DNA of 64,000 bases from Trochalopteron elliotii (GCA_024734555.1 JANPWX010000010.1:2793140-2857139); one strand, 5' to 3'; positions 38,601 through 49,835 are shown, counted from the first letter of the stretch. Translations and numbers: made by a program. The notes: generated by a model not told the origin, from the sequence alone.

Positions 38601-41600
38601 AGACCCAGAAATGTAGCAGTTTCCAACACGCCTGTGCATCTTGCTTTCCTGCTTATAAATCATTTGGAGATGAAAGGTTGTTTGGAAGCTGAAGATGAAT
38701 GCAGGAAGCATTGATGCAAGCTGAGATTACTAAAAAAAGAGCAAATAGTGGCAGGGGCCTTGGGCACTTAGTGATTCAGCCATCTGCCTCTCTTCCTGCC
38801 TAGACACCTCTGCACCTGGGCAGCAGTGGGATTTTTGTTTGTCCTCATTAGGAGCAGGCGCATGAATGGGCACATGTACAGTCAACAGTGCTTTCAGACA
38901 GGTGGAAAACGAGCCATGATGGAAGAAAGTAAAATACACTCCCATGATTAACCTGCAGTTCTAGCTGCTGCTAGGAAAACACATGCACCATTAACTACAC
39001 CCTGAGTGCAGATGGAATCAGGGTACTTGGAGGGGTGACACTGAAATGCATAGGGCTTTGGTTGTTCTTGAGCACAAATGCCTTTGAGTCGTCTGGAAAG
39101 GCATGGCGGCCCTGTGATAAGAGAATTACAGAATTGTTCAGGTTGGAAAAGCCTTCTAAGGCTATTGAGTCCAACTGTTCCCTAGCATTATCACAAACAC
39201 CACTTAATCATATGCCCAAGTGCCACATCTACATATTTTTGAACAATTTCAGGGATCATGGTCTCACCACTTCCCTAGTCATCTTGTTTCAATGTTTGAC
39301 CACTCTTTCAGTGAGGAAATGATGTGATGATTAACCTTGTAAAGGTTCATCCTTCCCTGCTGCTGTGAACATTCTCAGCATCTACAGAAATGGTGCAGAG
39401 ATGTCAGCATTCAGTCTTGCCTGTTTCTGCCTGGGCTGTGCACATACTTGCTGATGTTGGCATGGCAAGGTCTTCTTGGTGCCAGAGCTGGAGAGTGGGT
39501 TTGTCACACCAGCTCCTCTCCCCTGGGCAGTCAAGTGTAGCAGAGTTCAAATCCCAGCTGTCCCTCATCTCCCTTTAACCATCCCTTCTTTTTCTGTGGT
39601 ACCCATTCTCCCATGTCGTGTATCCCAGGCTTCAATACCACTTTCAGATCAGCTGAGGATTTTAACAAGTTGCTTATTCAGCCCTCAAGGGCTGGCCATG
39701 AGCTGCACTGTATCTGCAGTCCATGCTGCCCATCCCTAAAACACTGGACATGGGCATTCTCCATTCCCTCCTGCTAAAGATGCAGCAGCCTTGGGCAGAC
39801 ATCCACTGCTCTTTGATGGACCTGGGCACCCAACACAGGTACAAACATCTGGCATCCTGCAGGCTTTCCTCAGTGGGAAGAAAACCATTAGCTTCTCTGT
39901 TAGATGTCTGGGAATTAGATTTCAACTTAGCATGTGTGAAAACATCCTGGAATCACCTGGCTTCAGGACAGGATAAAACTTTGATTCACACCAAGTTCTT
40001 GGGTGGGACATGTGCTTGGGCTGTGTAGTAAGTCTACCAGAGTGATTATGTACTCCTTCTGCTGTTCTGGTTGTGGGATCAAGAGGTACTGTGTGGAAGA
40101 AATCACCCTTTTCTTGCCTTTTTCCCCCCATACTAGAAAATATATTGGAGAACATTTTAAACAAAGTTAGTTCCCAACAGCACCTAGACCAGTTCAAGGC
40201 AACATAAGGAACTGTGCCATTATAAAAGTCATTTTAGGCCAGTGGGTAGGAGAAGATGGAAATACGGGCAATGAAATATATCTCAGTGAAAAATGAGGGA
40301 GTTGTTCCAGTTAACCTTTTCCAATAGAAAGGCATGGTGGGTGCAAGACACTCCCCTCCAGGAATGCCTTATCTGCTCTCCACAGCCAGTTTTCCACCCT
40401 GCTGAGGTTACAGCACTAACTCTGGCCCCTTTTTGGCTTCATCCCTGTGTCTAGTTAATGAAGACAGCAGAGCTGGACCCTCGGCAGAACTACCTGGTGG
40501 GATTTCATCCCCATGGAGTCCTGGCAGCTGGAGCCTTTCTCAATTTCTGCACAGAGGCATCTGGCTTTTCCACACTCTTCCCAGGCATCACCCCCCACCT
40601 GATGATGCTTTCCCTCTGGTTTCGCATCCCATTCCTCAGGGACTATCTGATGAGTGGAGGTAAGGAGCATGGGCCTCTGGCAAGCAGTGGAATGTGTGGA
40701 TACTTTTTTGAGTTACATGGAGTGAAGATGCATGGGGAAGAGGAGTCAGGGGTCTGTTTTGCCTCATCTGGGGCCAACTGGATCCCATTCCTGGACACAG
40801 CTATTTGAGATGGCAACTCAAAACCTCTGAAGTTAAAAATTGCACTCCTTGCTGTTATCTCTGTTGTTCAACTCCATAAATGGTCTCTGTGCTCGGGGCC
40901 TCACTGTGCCAGGTGCTGTGTAACAGCAAAATGCAGAGCAAATTGTGAACAGAAATGCTGAGAGCTGCAGGCCAGGATGTCCCTGTATTTCTTTCCATAA
41001 AAATTATATTCAGGCTTGAAATTGTGAGGAAAAAACCTCTTTTTCTGAAGCCTCTGCAGCTTCCAGGGAAGCAACATCCAGGGACAGAGGATGAAAATAG
41101 CAGCTCATGCTGCTGCAATGGAATGTGGCGGGGGGAGGGGAAGATGTAGTGAAAAGGAATAGGAAAAAGGACAGGTAAAAATTAAATGGAGAGAGGCGAA
41201 AAGGAGTGTTGAGAGATTTTTGGACACTGGCAGGATGACCTCCATCTCTCAGCAGTGGGAACAGCAGTGGTCACTTCTCCAGCTGAATGTGGGCAGAATT
41301 CAATAGGCTTAACATAGGCATCCAGTTCCATCTGATGTACCCCAGGGCATCCATTACTCTGTTTTCCACATAAACTCTTCTGCTGTCAGTATTTACGTGG
41401 AGAGTGAGAAATCCGAATAGTGAGATATATGAGAGACTTATAACTCAGGTGAAGGAAGGTTTAATCACTGTAATGTTGGAGTTGGGTGCACAACTAATTT
41501 TCAGGTCAATTGAATCCATTTCACAATGAGGTTTTAATGTGTAAATTATTTTAGCCCCTGAAACAAGGACTTACTTTTTTTAAATAGTCAAAACAATGTT

Positions 41601-44136
41601 GCTTTGTCATTTCTGAATTAAAGATTTCTATCTTATTCAAGTAAACAACACCAAAGGACCAAATCCTTCATCAAATTCCACTTCGATTAGCACCATCCAT
41701 TGAAATGTATGTGTTTTTTGGCTTAAAGCAAATGTTTCTCTGACTTCAGAATTATTCAGAATTGAACATGGTCTCACTTGACAACAGGTTGAAATAGATT
41801 TTTCCTAGGGCTCAAGTGCAGCTAGTTTCCCATTAATTTTTTTTTCCTATTTTTTTCCCTCACTTCTCACTTCTGAGCCAGACATCAAATGGATAATTGT
41901 GTACTCACCCAACAGAGCTGTGTGCAAATCTAGCACCTTTTAAGGGACCTGGGCTGGGGTTTCCAACTCTGAAAATAAAGTTTTCAGCACCTCTCCAGAG
42001 ATGGATTATGGGGAAAAAAGTCCAGAGTGAACCACAGACAGGTGAGTATTACTGGTGGGTTTTACTTTTAATCCCTCTCTGCTCTTCAGGCCTCATCCCT
42101 TCTGACAAGGAGAGTGCATCCTATGTGCTGCGGAAGCCAGAGGGTGGAAACTTACTGGCCATCATTGTTGGTGGGGCACAGGAGGCACTGGATGCCCGTC
42201 CAGGATCCTTCACCTTGCTGCTGAAGAACAGGAAGGGATTTGTGCGCCTGGCCATCCAGCATGGGTGATGAAGGGGATGGGGTCCAGGGGTGCTGAGGGA
42301 GGGGTGCTCGGCTTTGTGGCTGGTTAATGTTTCTGTTTTGGAGAAGAATGAAGGGATTTTGGAATGGGCTTTGCTAATCATGACACCCTATCGGTTTTGA
42401 CTTCCTGCAGCACTCCCCTGGTCCCTGCCTTTTCCTTTGGCGAGAACGATCTCTTTGATCAGGTGAAGAATCCCAAGGGCTCCTGGCTGCGGAGGATTCA
42501 GCATTGGCTTCAGCAGATCATGGGCATCTCCCTTCCCCTCTTCCATGCACGAGGCATCTTCCAGTACACCTTTGGTCCGATACCCTACCGACGGCCTATC
42601 TGCACTGTGGGTGAGTCAATCCACAGAACTCTGATATGACGCCAGACACACTTAGGCTGGTCAAACTGGGGAAGCAGGGACAGTCCCTGGGTTGTGTCAT
42701 CCTCCTGCCAGGCTGAAGCATCATGCCAGAGAGCACAAGCAGTGCTGGGCTAGAAATGGATTGCAAAGCAGCACTCCAAACTGTTCAAGTGTCTCACTGG
42801 TTTGGCAATATGGTTTGATCTCATGATAGATCCCAGGCCAAACTATTCTGTGATTCTCTGAACTCTCAAACAGTTTGAAGCTTTGCCCAGTCTGCAGACA
42901 CATCTGCAAATCCAAACCTATTTGCGTGTGAGGAAGATGAACCGTTTTGGCCAGAGACCATGTCCGTGGGAGACCAAATTTCAAGAAAATCTTTGGTTTT
43001 TAGTAAGTTTTTCAACATCTCCATGCTTGGCCTACCAGTGTGGCTGATGCTCTGTGAATTAATTTAATTAAAAATGCTGTTTGGAATGGTTAGAACTTAC
43101 ACCATTGATTAAGTTTGACAAACAGCAATTACTTCTAATTGTATTACAACCTGTTTGGATTGTCTCAATGGTTTTATGAGCTGTGTAGTGTCACATGGGC
43201 TCTTCATTAATTGGATGAAGAATAGCCTTATAAGATGTTGAAACCCTCTGTCACTTGACGAAAACAACTTGAGTAAGAGACAAGTGCAAGAGAAGTACCT
43301 CATGGATCTTCTGTCCCCTGCCAGGTACCTGGTCCTGCTCCTGGTAGCTCTGGGAGATGGAAAGGCTCTTCTACAGATAGGAATAAAAATAACTAGATTT
43401 TCTGTTGAATAAAACAAGATCTTTAATACATAAGTAAGTACTTGGTTCCTAATAAAAATCAGATATTTCACAGAATCTTTAATCTGAGCAAAGTGGAAGT
43501 GCCTTCACTGCAAGTCTCTATTTAAATAGTGTGGGACTCCCCTGTTCCTCACTTTCCCCATTTGCAATGCAGATTCTCAGGGCCATGAGGAAACAACTTA
43601 GAATGCCCAAATGAAATATTATCCTGTCTTTATATTGTGTTTACCTGCAGCACATCTGAGATGTGAGAAGCAGCTCTTGAGACTGCATTGGGATACAGCA
43701 CTTTTTACTTCAAAAGGCTACACAGAGTGTCTTTGACATCAACCAACTTTGCAGATGGGTAAACTGAGGCAAGGACCAATGTGATCTTGGAGACCAAAAA
43801 CTTGGTCAGGATCTGAGCCATCATCCCTCCTTGGCTGTGCTATCTCCCAGGCTCCAGGAAATAACTGGTCATACTGACCTGTCCATCCTGGAGAGGCTGA
43901 CCTCAGCTCTATGCTAGGATGAGCAAAGTGTTCAGAGGTACCTGACAGTGGCTCCTCCTAACACCTGTGTTTCTTTTCCAGTTGGGAAGCCAATTCCAGT
44001 GCAGAAGAAGTACAGACCTTCTGAGGAAGAAGTTGATCAAGTCCATCAAAAATACCTAAATGAGTTGTCCAAGCTCTTTGAGAAGCACAAAGCTAAATAT
44101 AATGTCCCAGAAGACAGCCACCTGGAATTTATATAG
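23603..44136 (+). CDS. MOGAT2: MOGAT2, 2-acylglycerol O-acyltransferase 2 (six-exon gene, whole span)
   Basis: The product joins a fatty acyl-CoA to 2-monoacylglycerol to make diacylglycerol, the main resynthesis step for absorbed dietary fat, at the endoplasmic reticulum membrane (known for the family). Joining 23603-23696, 31395-31573, 40455-40659, 42090-42264, 42411-42610 and 43982-44136 gives 1008 nt: 335 residues plus stop, the family length. Every intron begins GT and ends AG, and phases agree at all five joins (1, 0, 1, 2, 1). Residues 24-62 are hydrophobic with a break near Arg46, the expected N-terminal membrane hairpin. HPHG is at 109-112, VGGAQE at 186-191, RKGFVRLA at 207-214 and FGEN at 227-230. 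MOGAT2 is preferred over MOGAT1, MOGAT3 and DGAT2 because of stretches such as [40 protein letters not shown] and the HLEF C-terminus. No frameshift or stop is seen. Paralogue choice rests on remembered family sequences, not a search. Confidence 0.93.
23744..23945 (-). mobile_element. CR1 LINE 3' end, next to MOGAT2 exon 1
   Basis: Reverse copy starting CATAGAATTGCAGTATGG, only 48 bases after the exon 1 donor site. It leaves the donor intact. Confidence 0.78.
24915..25390 (-). mobile_element. LTR copy A, antisense in MOGAT2 intron 1 (right edge approximate)
   Basis: This stretch is clearly similar to the sequence starting at 61117. On the minus strand it reads as an LTR: TATA-like box (plus 25055-25065), AATAAA (plus 24983-24988), and an end near TTTTCCTGACA at 24915. 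It contains part of an internal duplicated segment (near GGAATCTTTCCCATTG). No internal retroviral genes are seen. The right edge and target duplication are not resolved. Confidence 0.75.
26160..26310. repeat. T/G-rich low-complexity tract
   Basis: Degenerate TTTTG and TTTGG units, almost free of A and C on the plus strand. Inside MOGAT2 intron 1. Confidence 0.85.
27468..27605 (+). mobile_element. CR1 LINE 3' end
   Basis: Final ~135 bp, including GTATCCCTGCCCATGGCAGG and GATGATCTTTAAGATCCCTC. Confidence 0.75.
29340..29735 (+). mobile_element. CR1 LINE 3' fragment
   Basis: From GGTCTAGAGGAGGCCATGG to TTCTATGATTCTG, with a small internal duplication of the GGCTGGGA(C/A)AGCTGGG unit near 29410-29450. 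The last part before the terminus is shortened. Confidence 0.8.
31395..31573 (+). CDS. MOGAT2: MOGAT2 exon 2 (residues 32-91)
   Basis: The exon follows a pyrimidine-rich acceptor (TTTTCTTTCAG) and ends at ACG before GTAAGT, phase 0. It encodes the second half of the N-terminal membrane hairpin (about residues 34-60, including TRFWL at 45-49 and AAWW at 55-58). A basic cytosolic stretch with GGRR at 68-71 follows, then the conserved RDYFPI at 85-90. Confidence 0.94.
32560..33060 (+). mobile_element. CR1 LINE 3' fragment
   Basis: Starts in the older upstream part (TAAGATCACACCTGGAATAC, TCTGGTGCCCCCAACATAAG) and runs to GGAGTGGAATTTTACAGTCC. The terminal repeats are missing. Confidence 0.8.
34044..34440 (-). 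mobile_element. CR1 LINE 3' end
   Basis: Reverse copy starting TCATAGAATTATGGAATCAT, with GGGCAACCTGTGCCAGGGC. Confidence 0.82.
35101..35180. repeat. (TTTTTG)n microsatellite
   Basis: Irregular TTG units pass into at least eight near-perfect TTTTTG units, then a T run. Inside MOGAT2 intron 2. Confidence 0.9.
35232..35345 (+). mobile_element. CR1 LINE 3' fragment (short)
   Basis: Includes GTAGATGTGGCACTAGGGAA and GCCTTGGCAGTGCTGGGGTA, ending near TATATGAGTCTTCG. Diverged. Confidence 0.65.
36325..36402. repeat. (TTCC)n microsatellite
   Basis: About nineteen uninterrupted TTCC units just before the second gap, so the true length is probably uncertain. Confidence 0.95.
36420..36745. other. Assembly gap (326 N)
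   Basis: A run of N between a (TTCC)n microsatellite and one copy of a 79-bp duplicated sequence. Confidence 0.99.
36746..36824. repeat. 79-bp direct repeat, copy 1
   Basis: Identical to 37093-37171. Within it an 18-bp unit occurs twice in tandem, each containing the inverted repeat GTCAG-TAATG-CTGAC. The copy starts at the edge of the gap, so the duplicated stretch may extend further left. Confidence 0.95.
36868..37072 (+). mobile_element. CR1 LINE 3' end between duplicated 79-bp copies
   Basis: Runs from GAAAGTTTAAGTTCTTCCC to TTTTCCAACCTAAATAATTT. It lies between the two copies of the 79-bp direct repeat. Confidence 0.75.
37093..37171. repeat. 79-bp direct repeat, copy 2
   Basis: Identical to 36746-36824 and followed by different sequence (GTCAGCAGCC instead of TTCCTCTCCC). 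The separation is 347 bp. Confidence 0.95.
38131..38460 (-). mobile_element. CR1 LINE 3' end
   Basis: Reverse copy starting CACAGAATCAAAAATGGTTT; includes CACCTTCCACTAGACCAGG. Confidence 0.8.
39120..39340 (-). mobile_element. CR1 LINE 3' end
   Basis: Reverse copy, GAGTCCAACTGTTCC subfamily, starting AGAGAATTACAGAATTG. Moderately diverged. Confidence 0.75.
40455..40659 (+). CDS. MOGAT2: MOGAT2 exon 3 (residues 92-159 plus first base of codon 160), catalytic HPHG
   Basis: The acceptor is TGTGTCTAG and the exon starts with LMKTAELDP, the usual continuation after DYFPI. FHPHG lies at 108-112; the HPHG histidines are the catalytic signature of the DGAT2/MOGAT family. [14 protein letters not shown] closes the exon in phase 1 before GTAAGG. 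Confidence 0.95.
40660..42089 (+). other. MOGAT2: MOGAT2 intron 3 (1430 bp)
   Basis: Mostly unique sequence with a T-rich stretch at 41837-41860. I see no repeat or further exon. Confidence 0.85.
42090..42264 (+). CDS. MOGAT2: MOGAT2 exon 4 (residues 160-217 plus two bases of codon 218)
   Basis: The acceptor is GCTCTTCAG. The exon encodes GLIPSDKES, then [20 protein letters not shown] (178-197), a core conserved block of the acyltransferase domain, and RKGFVRLA (207-214). It ends in phase 2 within a glycine codon before GTGATG. The donor is usable but weaker than the GTAAG donors elsewhere in the gene. Confidence 0.94.
42411..42610 (+). CDS. MOGAT2: MOGAT2 exon 5 (residues 218-284 plus first base of codon 285)
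   Basis: The acceptor is CTTCCTGCAG. The exon encodes [13 protein letters not shown] (219-231), including the invariant FGEN, then [14 protein letters not shown] and PYRRPICTV. It ends in phase 1 before GTGAGT. The preceding intron is only 146 bp. Confidence 0.95.
42611..43981 (+). other. MOGAT2: MOGAT2 intron 5 (1371 bp)
   Basis: Mostly unique, AT-rich sequence. A short stretch near 42800-42862 faintly resembles a CR1 3' end (ends ATTCTGTGATTCTCTGA). No exon is seen. Confidence 0.8.
43982..44136 (+). CDS. MOGAT2: MOGAT2 exon 6 (residues 285-335, stop TAG)
   Basis: The acceptor is TTTCTTTTCCAG. The exon encodes VGKPIPVQ, then a charged, probably helical C-terminal segment ([19 protein letters not shown]) and ends HLEFI before TAG at 44134-44136. 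Mammalian MOGAT2 ends in HLEF plus one residue, so the C-terminus looks complete. Confidence 0.94.
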
Positions 44137-44565
44137 AGTGTCTCAAGCAAGGTGAAACCATGGAGATCAAGCTCCAAGTTTCCCCCTTCTCTAGAACTAC
44201 TTTACAATCTCAGAATAGTCACAGTTAACATATAGTCTAAATAGCATAGACTGAAAAGAGCTTCATTTTCCCAGTATTTGCATGGATGTAGAGCCAGGTT
44301 TTTAATTTTTTCTCCATGTAGGACACATAAAAGATATAAAAGAAGAAAAAAATCCCATCTGTGGTCAGCATAATCAAAATTCCCCAGCACAAAACTAACA
44401 CTTCCAGTCTGGCATGGATGTCAGTTTTTACACATATTTCCAGGCAGGTCTGAATTATTATTGAAATTATTTCCTTTGCATTATTTTCATTTTGAAGTGA
44501 GACAATGAGCCATAATTTGTGATGAAGACATATGTTTTTTAAAATAAAATTCATCTAAATTAACA
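44137..44565 (+). other. MOGAT2: MOGAT2 3' untranslated region (inferred end)
   Basis: This AT-rich sequence follows the stop codon and ends about 17 bases after the first good polyadenylation signal. The exact cleavage point is inferred. A second AATAAA near 44725 could give a longer form. Confidence 0.6.
44543..44548 (+). terminator. MOGAT2: Polyadenylation signal AATAAA for MOGAT2
   Basis: A canonical AATAAA hexamer lies 407 bases after the stop codon, and T/G-rich sequence (TTGTTTGTTTGG) begins about 28 bases downstream, as expected for a cleavage site. Confidence 0.75.
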
Positions 44566-47500
44566 AATGAACATTGTTTGTTTGGTACTCTTCATGTTTT
44601 TAATTGCTTTGGGCTCTTTTCTCACCACCTGAAGCAAAGTTTATCAGAAAGATCATATGCCCAGCATGATACCAAGCACCCTCAGCAGCACGATGCCATA
44701 GCCCACTAGTGCAAAAGAAATTAAATAAATTGCATTAGAAATATGTATTGGAACTATAAAATATCTCTAATTATTATAAAGAAATCAGGACCCACTCCAG
44801 CAGTCACACTCACACCACCTGAGCTGGGACCAAGGCCCCTTGGCAGCTCCACATTCCACACTCACACAGTCAGACTGGGCTTCCTTGCTGGCTCAACCCC
44901 TGGTTTCCCACAGCACATCTGGATCTTAGCACTTCTTTCCCACAGCACAGTCTCAGACATCTGGATCCTTCAAATAATTTCATAATGCAAGAACAAAATA
45001 ATAGCTTGGGGTGGGAGCCTCCAGAAGTGACAAGGGATCTCCAAAAAAAAAGAAATCCTCTGTTTATGTGCCCTTGTTATCTGAGTGTGGGGGAAGTCTG
45101 GGCCCTTCTCCCTGAGTCCTCGGCTCCTGCTATGTCTCGACACGGCCATTCACCTGGCTGTGCCACAGGTCCCTGAGCCCTTTTGTTTTGCAAAGGGTTG
45201 GCAGTTGCCTCTTGCCTCCAGCTCTTGACTCCAGAGCTCCACCTACACGTGGCACTGCAGCTTCCCCTCAGCTGCCTGCTGCCTGCTCTGAATACGTTCT
45301 TTAATAATTAATTTAGAAATAAAGATTAGAAATAAATTTATAATGTTAGGGACTTATCCAAAGGGTTCACCATACCTGGGCTCTAGGAGTCCTGTTTCCA
45401 GTTTGGTTAATTTAATCCCAGACACCCTTGCATAGGAACATGACCAGTCACCAGCTATGCTAACAGGGTGACTGTGCATTTTGTTTTACAAATGAGAGAG
45501 ACCATCTTCTTAGGAAAGAGGAGCATGACTAGAACATGGGGGAAGGGAAAAGGGATTTGGGCCAGAAATATTCATTAGGGTTTGGGGGAGCCACATTTGG
45601 CAGGTGATCAAGGCTTTAAATAGCTGCTTCTTTTTGATATCCAGAACTTCATTAAACTTCCCACTTAATGGGATTTTGCAGCATGCAAGTTTCAGGCGAC
45701 GAGAAGCCATCTGCTCAGTTCACCCTTACAGAACCCTGATACTTTCATCTTCTTCTTTCTCCCTCCCTTCATTTCTTTCTCTTCCTCTCATCCTACTCCC
45801 AACTTGTGAGGAGCCACCAAAAATCCTGAAGATTCACTTCATGCACTTCACAACAGTGCACTTCATTTTTGTTCCTGAAACTGCAAGAAGTGCATTTAAC
45901 AAGAAAAACTTGTTAAAAAATTGAAAACTCTGTCTCAGCTGACAATACCGGGGCATCATTGGGGTTTGTTTCCTTTTCCTGCCTCCTGTCCTGACCAAGG
46001 CTTCAAGGATTCCACCAGATTCTTAATCTGAATAACCTCCTCCTAAATCCCTCCCATTCCTAGAAAACAAGCAGCAGCAAGGAAGAATTTAATGGAGTCC
46101 AGCTCAACATTCTAAACACTCTTGTAATCCCACACTTAATCCAGTCCAATAAACAGGTCACACGCTAATGATTTCTTGCTTGGTTTCTAGTTTTCTTCTT
46201 TTTTTGTTGTTGTTCTTAGTTAAGGCAGAGATGCCCAAGCAGAAGGAATATTTTCTGCACCAGAATCAACAACAACAAAAAGTATCTCCTACTCCCACCC
46301 TTTTCTCTTGGAGGTCATCACCATCCAAGCTTTACCTTAACTCCAGGATTTTTTCTCTGTCCTTTCTTCTGCCTTTCCTTTTACATGGCCATCCACTCAC
46401 AGATTTCAGGAATGTGGCCATGGGGATCAGTGCCAGAGGGAAGCAATAGGGATGTCCCTGGAGTCACAGCACAGTGTGCCATGGGGATGGGGGAGGTCTC
46501 CAGAGGTGAGGACGAGAAGCTGAGATCTTGATGCAAGGGGAAAAAGAGAAAAGGTGCTGCTATTGGGGTGGAAATCAGCAGGGAGGGAAGGGAGAGGATT
46601 TGCAAAGATGTGGTGGTGTAAAGATATTGCAAAGATATTTTGGGGGTGTAGGAAATGGAGAGGGGCAGGGTGCAGGGTCACAGACAAGGATGGCAGATAT
46701 TGGTACTGACAAGAGGGGCTTGGTCAGTAGGAGAGACTTCTACCCCACAGAGAAGCCATGTTACAAGGTGTGTTCCCAATTGTCCACAAAGGCCTCGATC
46801 TTAACCTTTTGGGGCTGTCGCAGTGATGCCCCTGGTGCCAGAGGCACACCTACTTGAGAGATGGGCTGACCCATTACCTTCCTGGCTTGTGAGACCATTC
46901 TGACAGACAGAAAAGGCAGAAAATGGGTGGTCAGGAAAAAAATCCCAGGGAGGCACGGGAAGGAGGATGCTGGAGCTGTCCGAAAGTTGTTGGAGTGGTC
47001 AGAGAGACCCAAAGCTGGAGAGGAGGAGTCAGAGTGTTGGCTGTACATAATTGACTTCCTTCAAGGTCGGTTTTATCTCACAGACTGGAAAATACCCTTG
47101 ATCCCTCAGGGACCTATATAACCCAGGACAGAGAGGTCAGTGCCTTAGCTTGTGTTAATTATAATAGTAAGAACAATAATTCATAGGCATCCTTGCAGCC
47201 AGGGATCTATTCAGGGAGCTCAGCACAATGAGAGGTCCCATCTCAAGAAGCCAGAGCTGTCTCTGAGTGAAACACTGTAAGTCAAGAAGATTTTGTGCTA
47301 TTTCAGCCTCACACACAGCAGTCTGGAGAATTAAAACTCCTCTGAGGCTACACCAGGCAGGAAAAGCCTAAAAAGAAAAGTGCTCAGACCAACCAAACCA
47401 AACAATGTTTCGATTTGACTCTTCAACTTGAAACTGGCTCAATTGGAGGCACTTTCAAGGCGCCCTCAACTGAGGTACCTCCAAGCTGTCGCCTCAAAAT

Positions 47501-49744
47501 AAGGACCACTTAAAGCTAAAACAATGCTGTATGTTTCCTTCCAGGATGTCCACTCCCTACTTAGTTGGTTTTGATCTGAGAAACAAGCCCGAGGAGAAGA
47601 GATATATCCAATTTCCTTTCTTCCAGAAATTTCAAATTTCACCTTTTTTGGAACTTCTATGAAAATTCTAAATTGGAAAATAAGAAATAAAAGTGTGGTG
47701 ATTCGGTATTCCCCTCTTGCCTGTCTCTTCCTCCCACCTCTTCCCTCCTGATCTCTCCAGTATTTCTGTTGCAAGAGGCTCTAATCTGGATTTGCCTTAC
47801 TTAGCAGGTTCAGATCATGAGGCTCAGAAGAAAACCTCTGATGACTGATGAATAAAAAAATACAGACTAGTTCTCCAAGAGGAAAAAAGCCAAGCAAAAA
47901 AAATATTTTTTGCCCTTCTGCAGCTCTAGTGCTGCAAAGTTGTTTTACTGCCTTGAGAATGGGATTTAGAGATTGCCTGCTGTTGCAAACAAAATTAAAA
48001 AGTTTTCTGCTGTTGCAGAAAAATGTGCGGTTTCCTGCTCAGGGAAAGATTTGCTGCCTTTAGTTCAATAAAGTCCCAAAATGTGGTATGCTAAACATCC
48101 CTCCCTTATGGCATACCTTTCAAGAAAGGAAATAAAATTGTAAGTGCATCTGAAACCCATCACTTTGCATTAAAAGAAACAAAGAAAGAAAGAAACACAA
48201 AACCAAATCCAAAACACAAAATTACATTTTTTTTTGTTTCTTTTTCAATTTAAACATTTGGAACAATAACATTCAAAACATTTAGAAAGCACGGGTCTTC
48301 TCAAGAGTATTGACACTTATTTTTTGAGATGTTAGTTCTGACTTGTATCCAATGAACTCTTTTCTGCATCTCCCATCATGTGAGCTCACCTCTTGACACA
48401 ATATTTCTTGGGGGAAAGGTCTGATACAGGATTTTGACAAACCACCTTGTTCAGGTTATAAAAACCCATCAGTGAAGAAATAATCTACAATGACCAACAA
48501 GGCAGGAGGGTATATATTGGATTTAAGGAATTATTTTATATGATTCATCCATTTTTCAAGCTTGTGCTTGGTTTTACTCCTACCCATGTCCTGACCCTAG
48601 CCCCTTTGGAGATGCTAAGCCATTAATTTTGGCCTGGCAACCTACTGAGCCACCATGTCTCTGGGGCACAGGGAGTTTGTGTGTTTCAGGCAACATGTGA
48701 CCTTCAAAACAGAGAATGCACTAATCAGGAGGGAAAGCACCTGTAAAATCAGGTAGTTGTTAGGCAGCATCTTGGGTGTCAGGATACAAAATAATTCCTG
48801 TGAGCTAAAGGGATTCATATTTTATTAGATTATAAGATGCCAACAAAATACAGCCCAAACACAACTTTAATGAACAATTCAAGACACACAGAAAATTACA
48901 TACAGAAAACACTACAGGAAGGATTTGAAATCACTCGGGTTTATGAAATACTTACAGAAAACTATGAATGCACAGAATATCATGCATTCACAGAAAATTG
49001 TGCATGCACAGAAGAAATGTAATGCAAAGAAAAAAAAATCATGCTTAATTCTTGGTAAAGAAAGTGCTCTGATCCCCTAGAATTGAAAGGAACAAGTGCC
49101 AGAAAGCAGTGCTTTTATCTTCACCACTGCCAGCAAGGACAGAACTTGTTTCATGGACAAGGATGCATGTGGATGCTGAGAAACTCACGTCCACATCACA
49201 GAGTACATTGAACTGGGAGAGCAGTGTTGGATTGTCAAGAGCAAGTAAATAGGGCCGTGAGGTCAGGATTTTCAGAATTATTTACAATGTGTTTAGCTTC
49301 CTCCTTCTGAGAGGGAGATCCTCTAAGCTGCCATGTGGCAGGATCTCCTAGGAAGGCTAAGCACCTCATTTTCCTCATCAGCACCCCCAAAACCTAGAGG
49401 TGTTTGCTTGCTAGAATCAGTGCGTCCCTCAGAGGAGGGAATAAGCTGGGTGCCAAATTTTTCCATGCTGTGTTTTTGAAATCACCTACAAATCCCAGAG
49501 TGCCTTGCTTCCAGGAACTGCCAAGCACTTTACAAGTAAATAGGATCCATAATCCCTGGAGAGGTAGAGCAGGAGCTCCTTTTAACTCTTCTGTTGATGC
49601 TGGGCTACTGTCAACCCAAGATCATGAACATCACAAGGCCAGAGAGCAAGAATAAACGTGACCTGTGGCCCAGATTCCCAGATCATCTAGATCCGTGTGA
49701 TTTGTGGCTGGTCAGAGGAAGACTGTAGCAAAGTTGAGACCCAA
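44566..49744. other. Intergenic 3' flank of MOGAT2
   Basis: Unique-looking AT-rich sequence with a purine-rich GAAA stretch near 48175-48200 and the 18-bp minisatellite. No DGAT2 exon is recognised. Confidence 0.55.
48954..49025. repeat. 18-bp minisatellite, four units
   Basis: Four consecutive 18-bp units begin ACAGAA and mostly end ATGC or ATTC (48954, 48972, 48990, 49008). More degenerate ACAGAAAA units lie upstream from about 48887. Confidence 0.85.
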
Positions 49745-49835
49745 ATTCTCCTGAATCATGGAATAGCTCACCACTCTCATTGTAAAAAACTACTTCTTTA
49801 TACCTAATCTGAACCAACCCTCTTTTCTATGAATA
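49745..49835 (-). mobile_element. CR1 LINE fragment (short)
   Basis: Only the CACTCTCATTGTAAAAAAC and CCTAATCTGAACCAACCCTC blocks are visible. Confidence 0.5.

Larger units (their letters stand above)
31574..40454 (+). other. MOGAT2: MOGAT2 intron 2 (about 8.9 kb)
   Basis: The intron holds six CR1 fragments, a (TTTTTG)n tract near 35.1 kb, a (TTCC)n tract, the second assembly gap and the 79-bp duplication beside it. No coding exon is missing across the gap, because exons 2 and 3 join in phase with family-like continuity. Confidence 0.85.

Noticed and set aside
42800..42862. Possible CR1 3' end in intron 5
   Set aside because: Only the terminal ATTCTGTGATTCTCTGA is convincing, too short to call.
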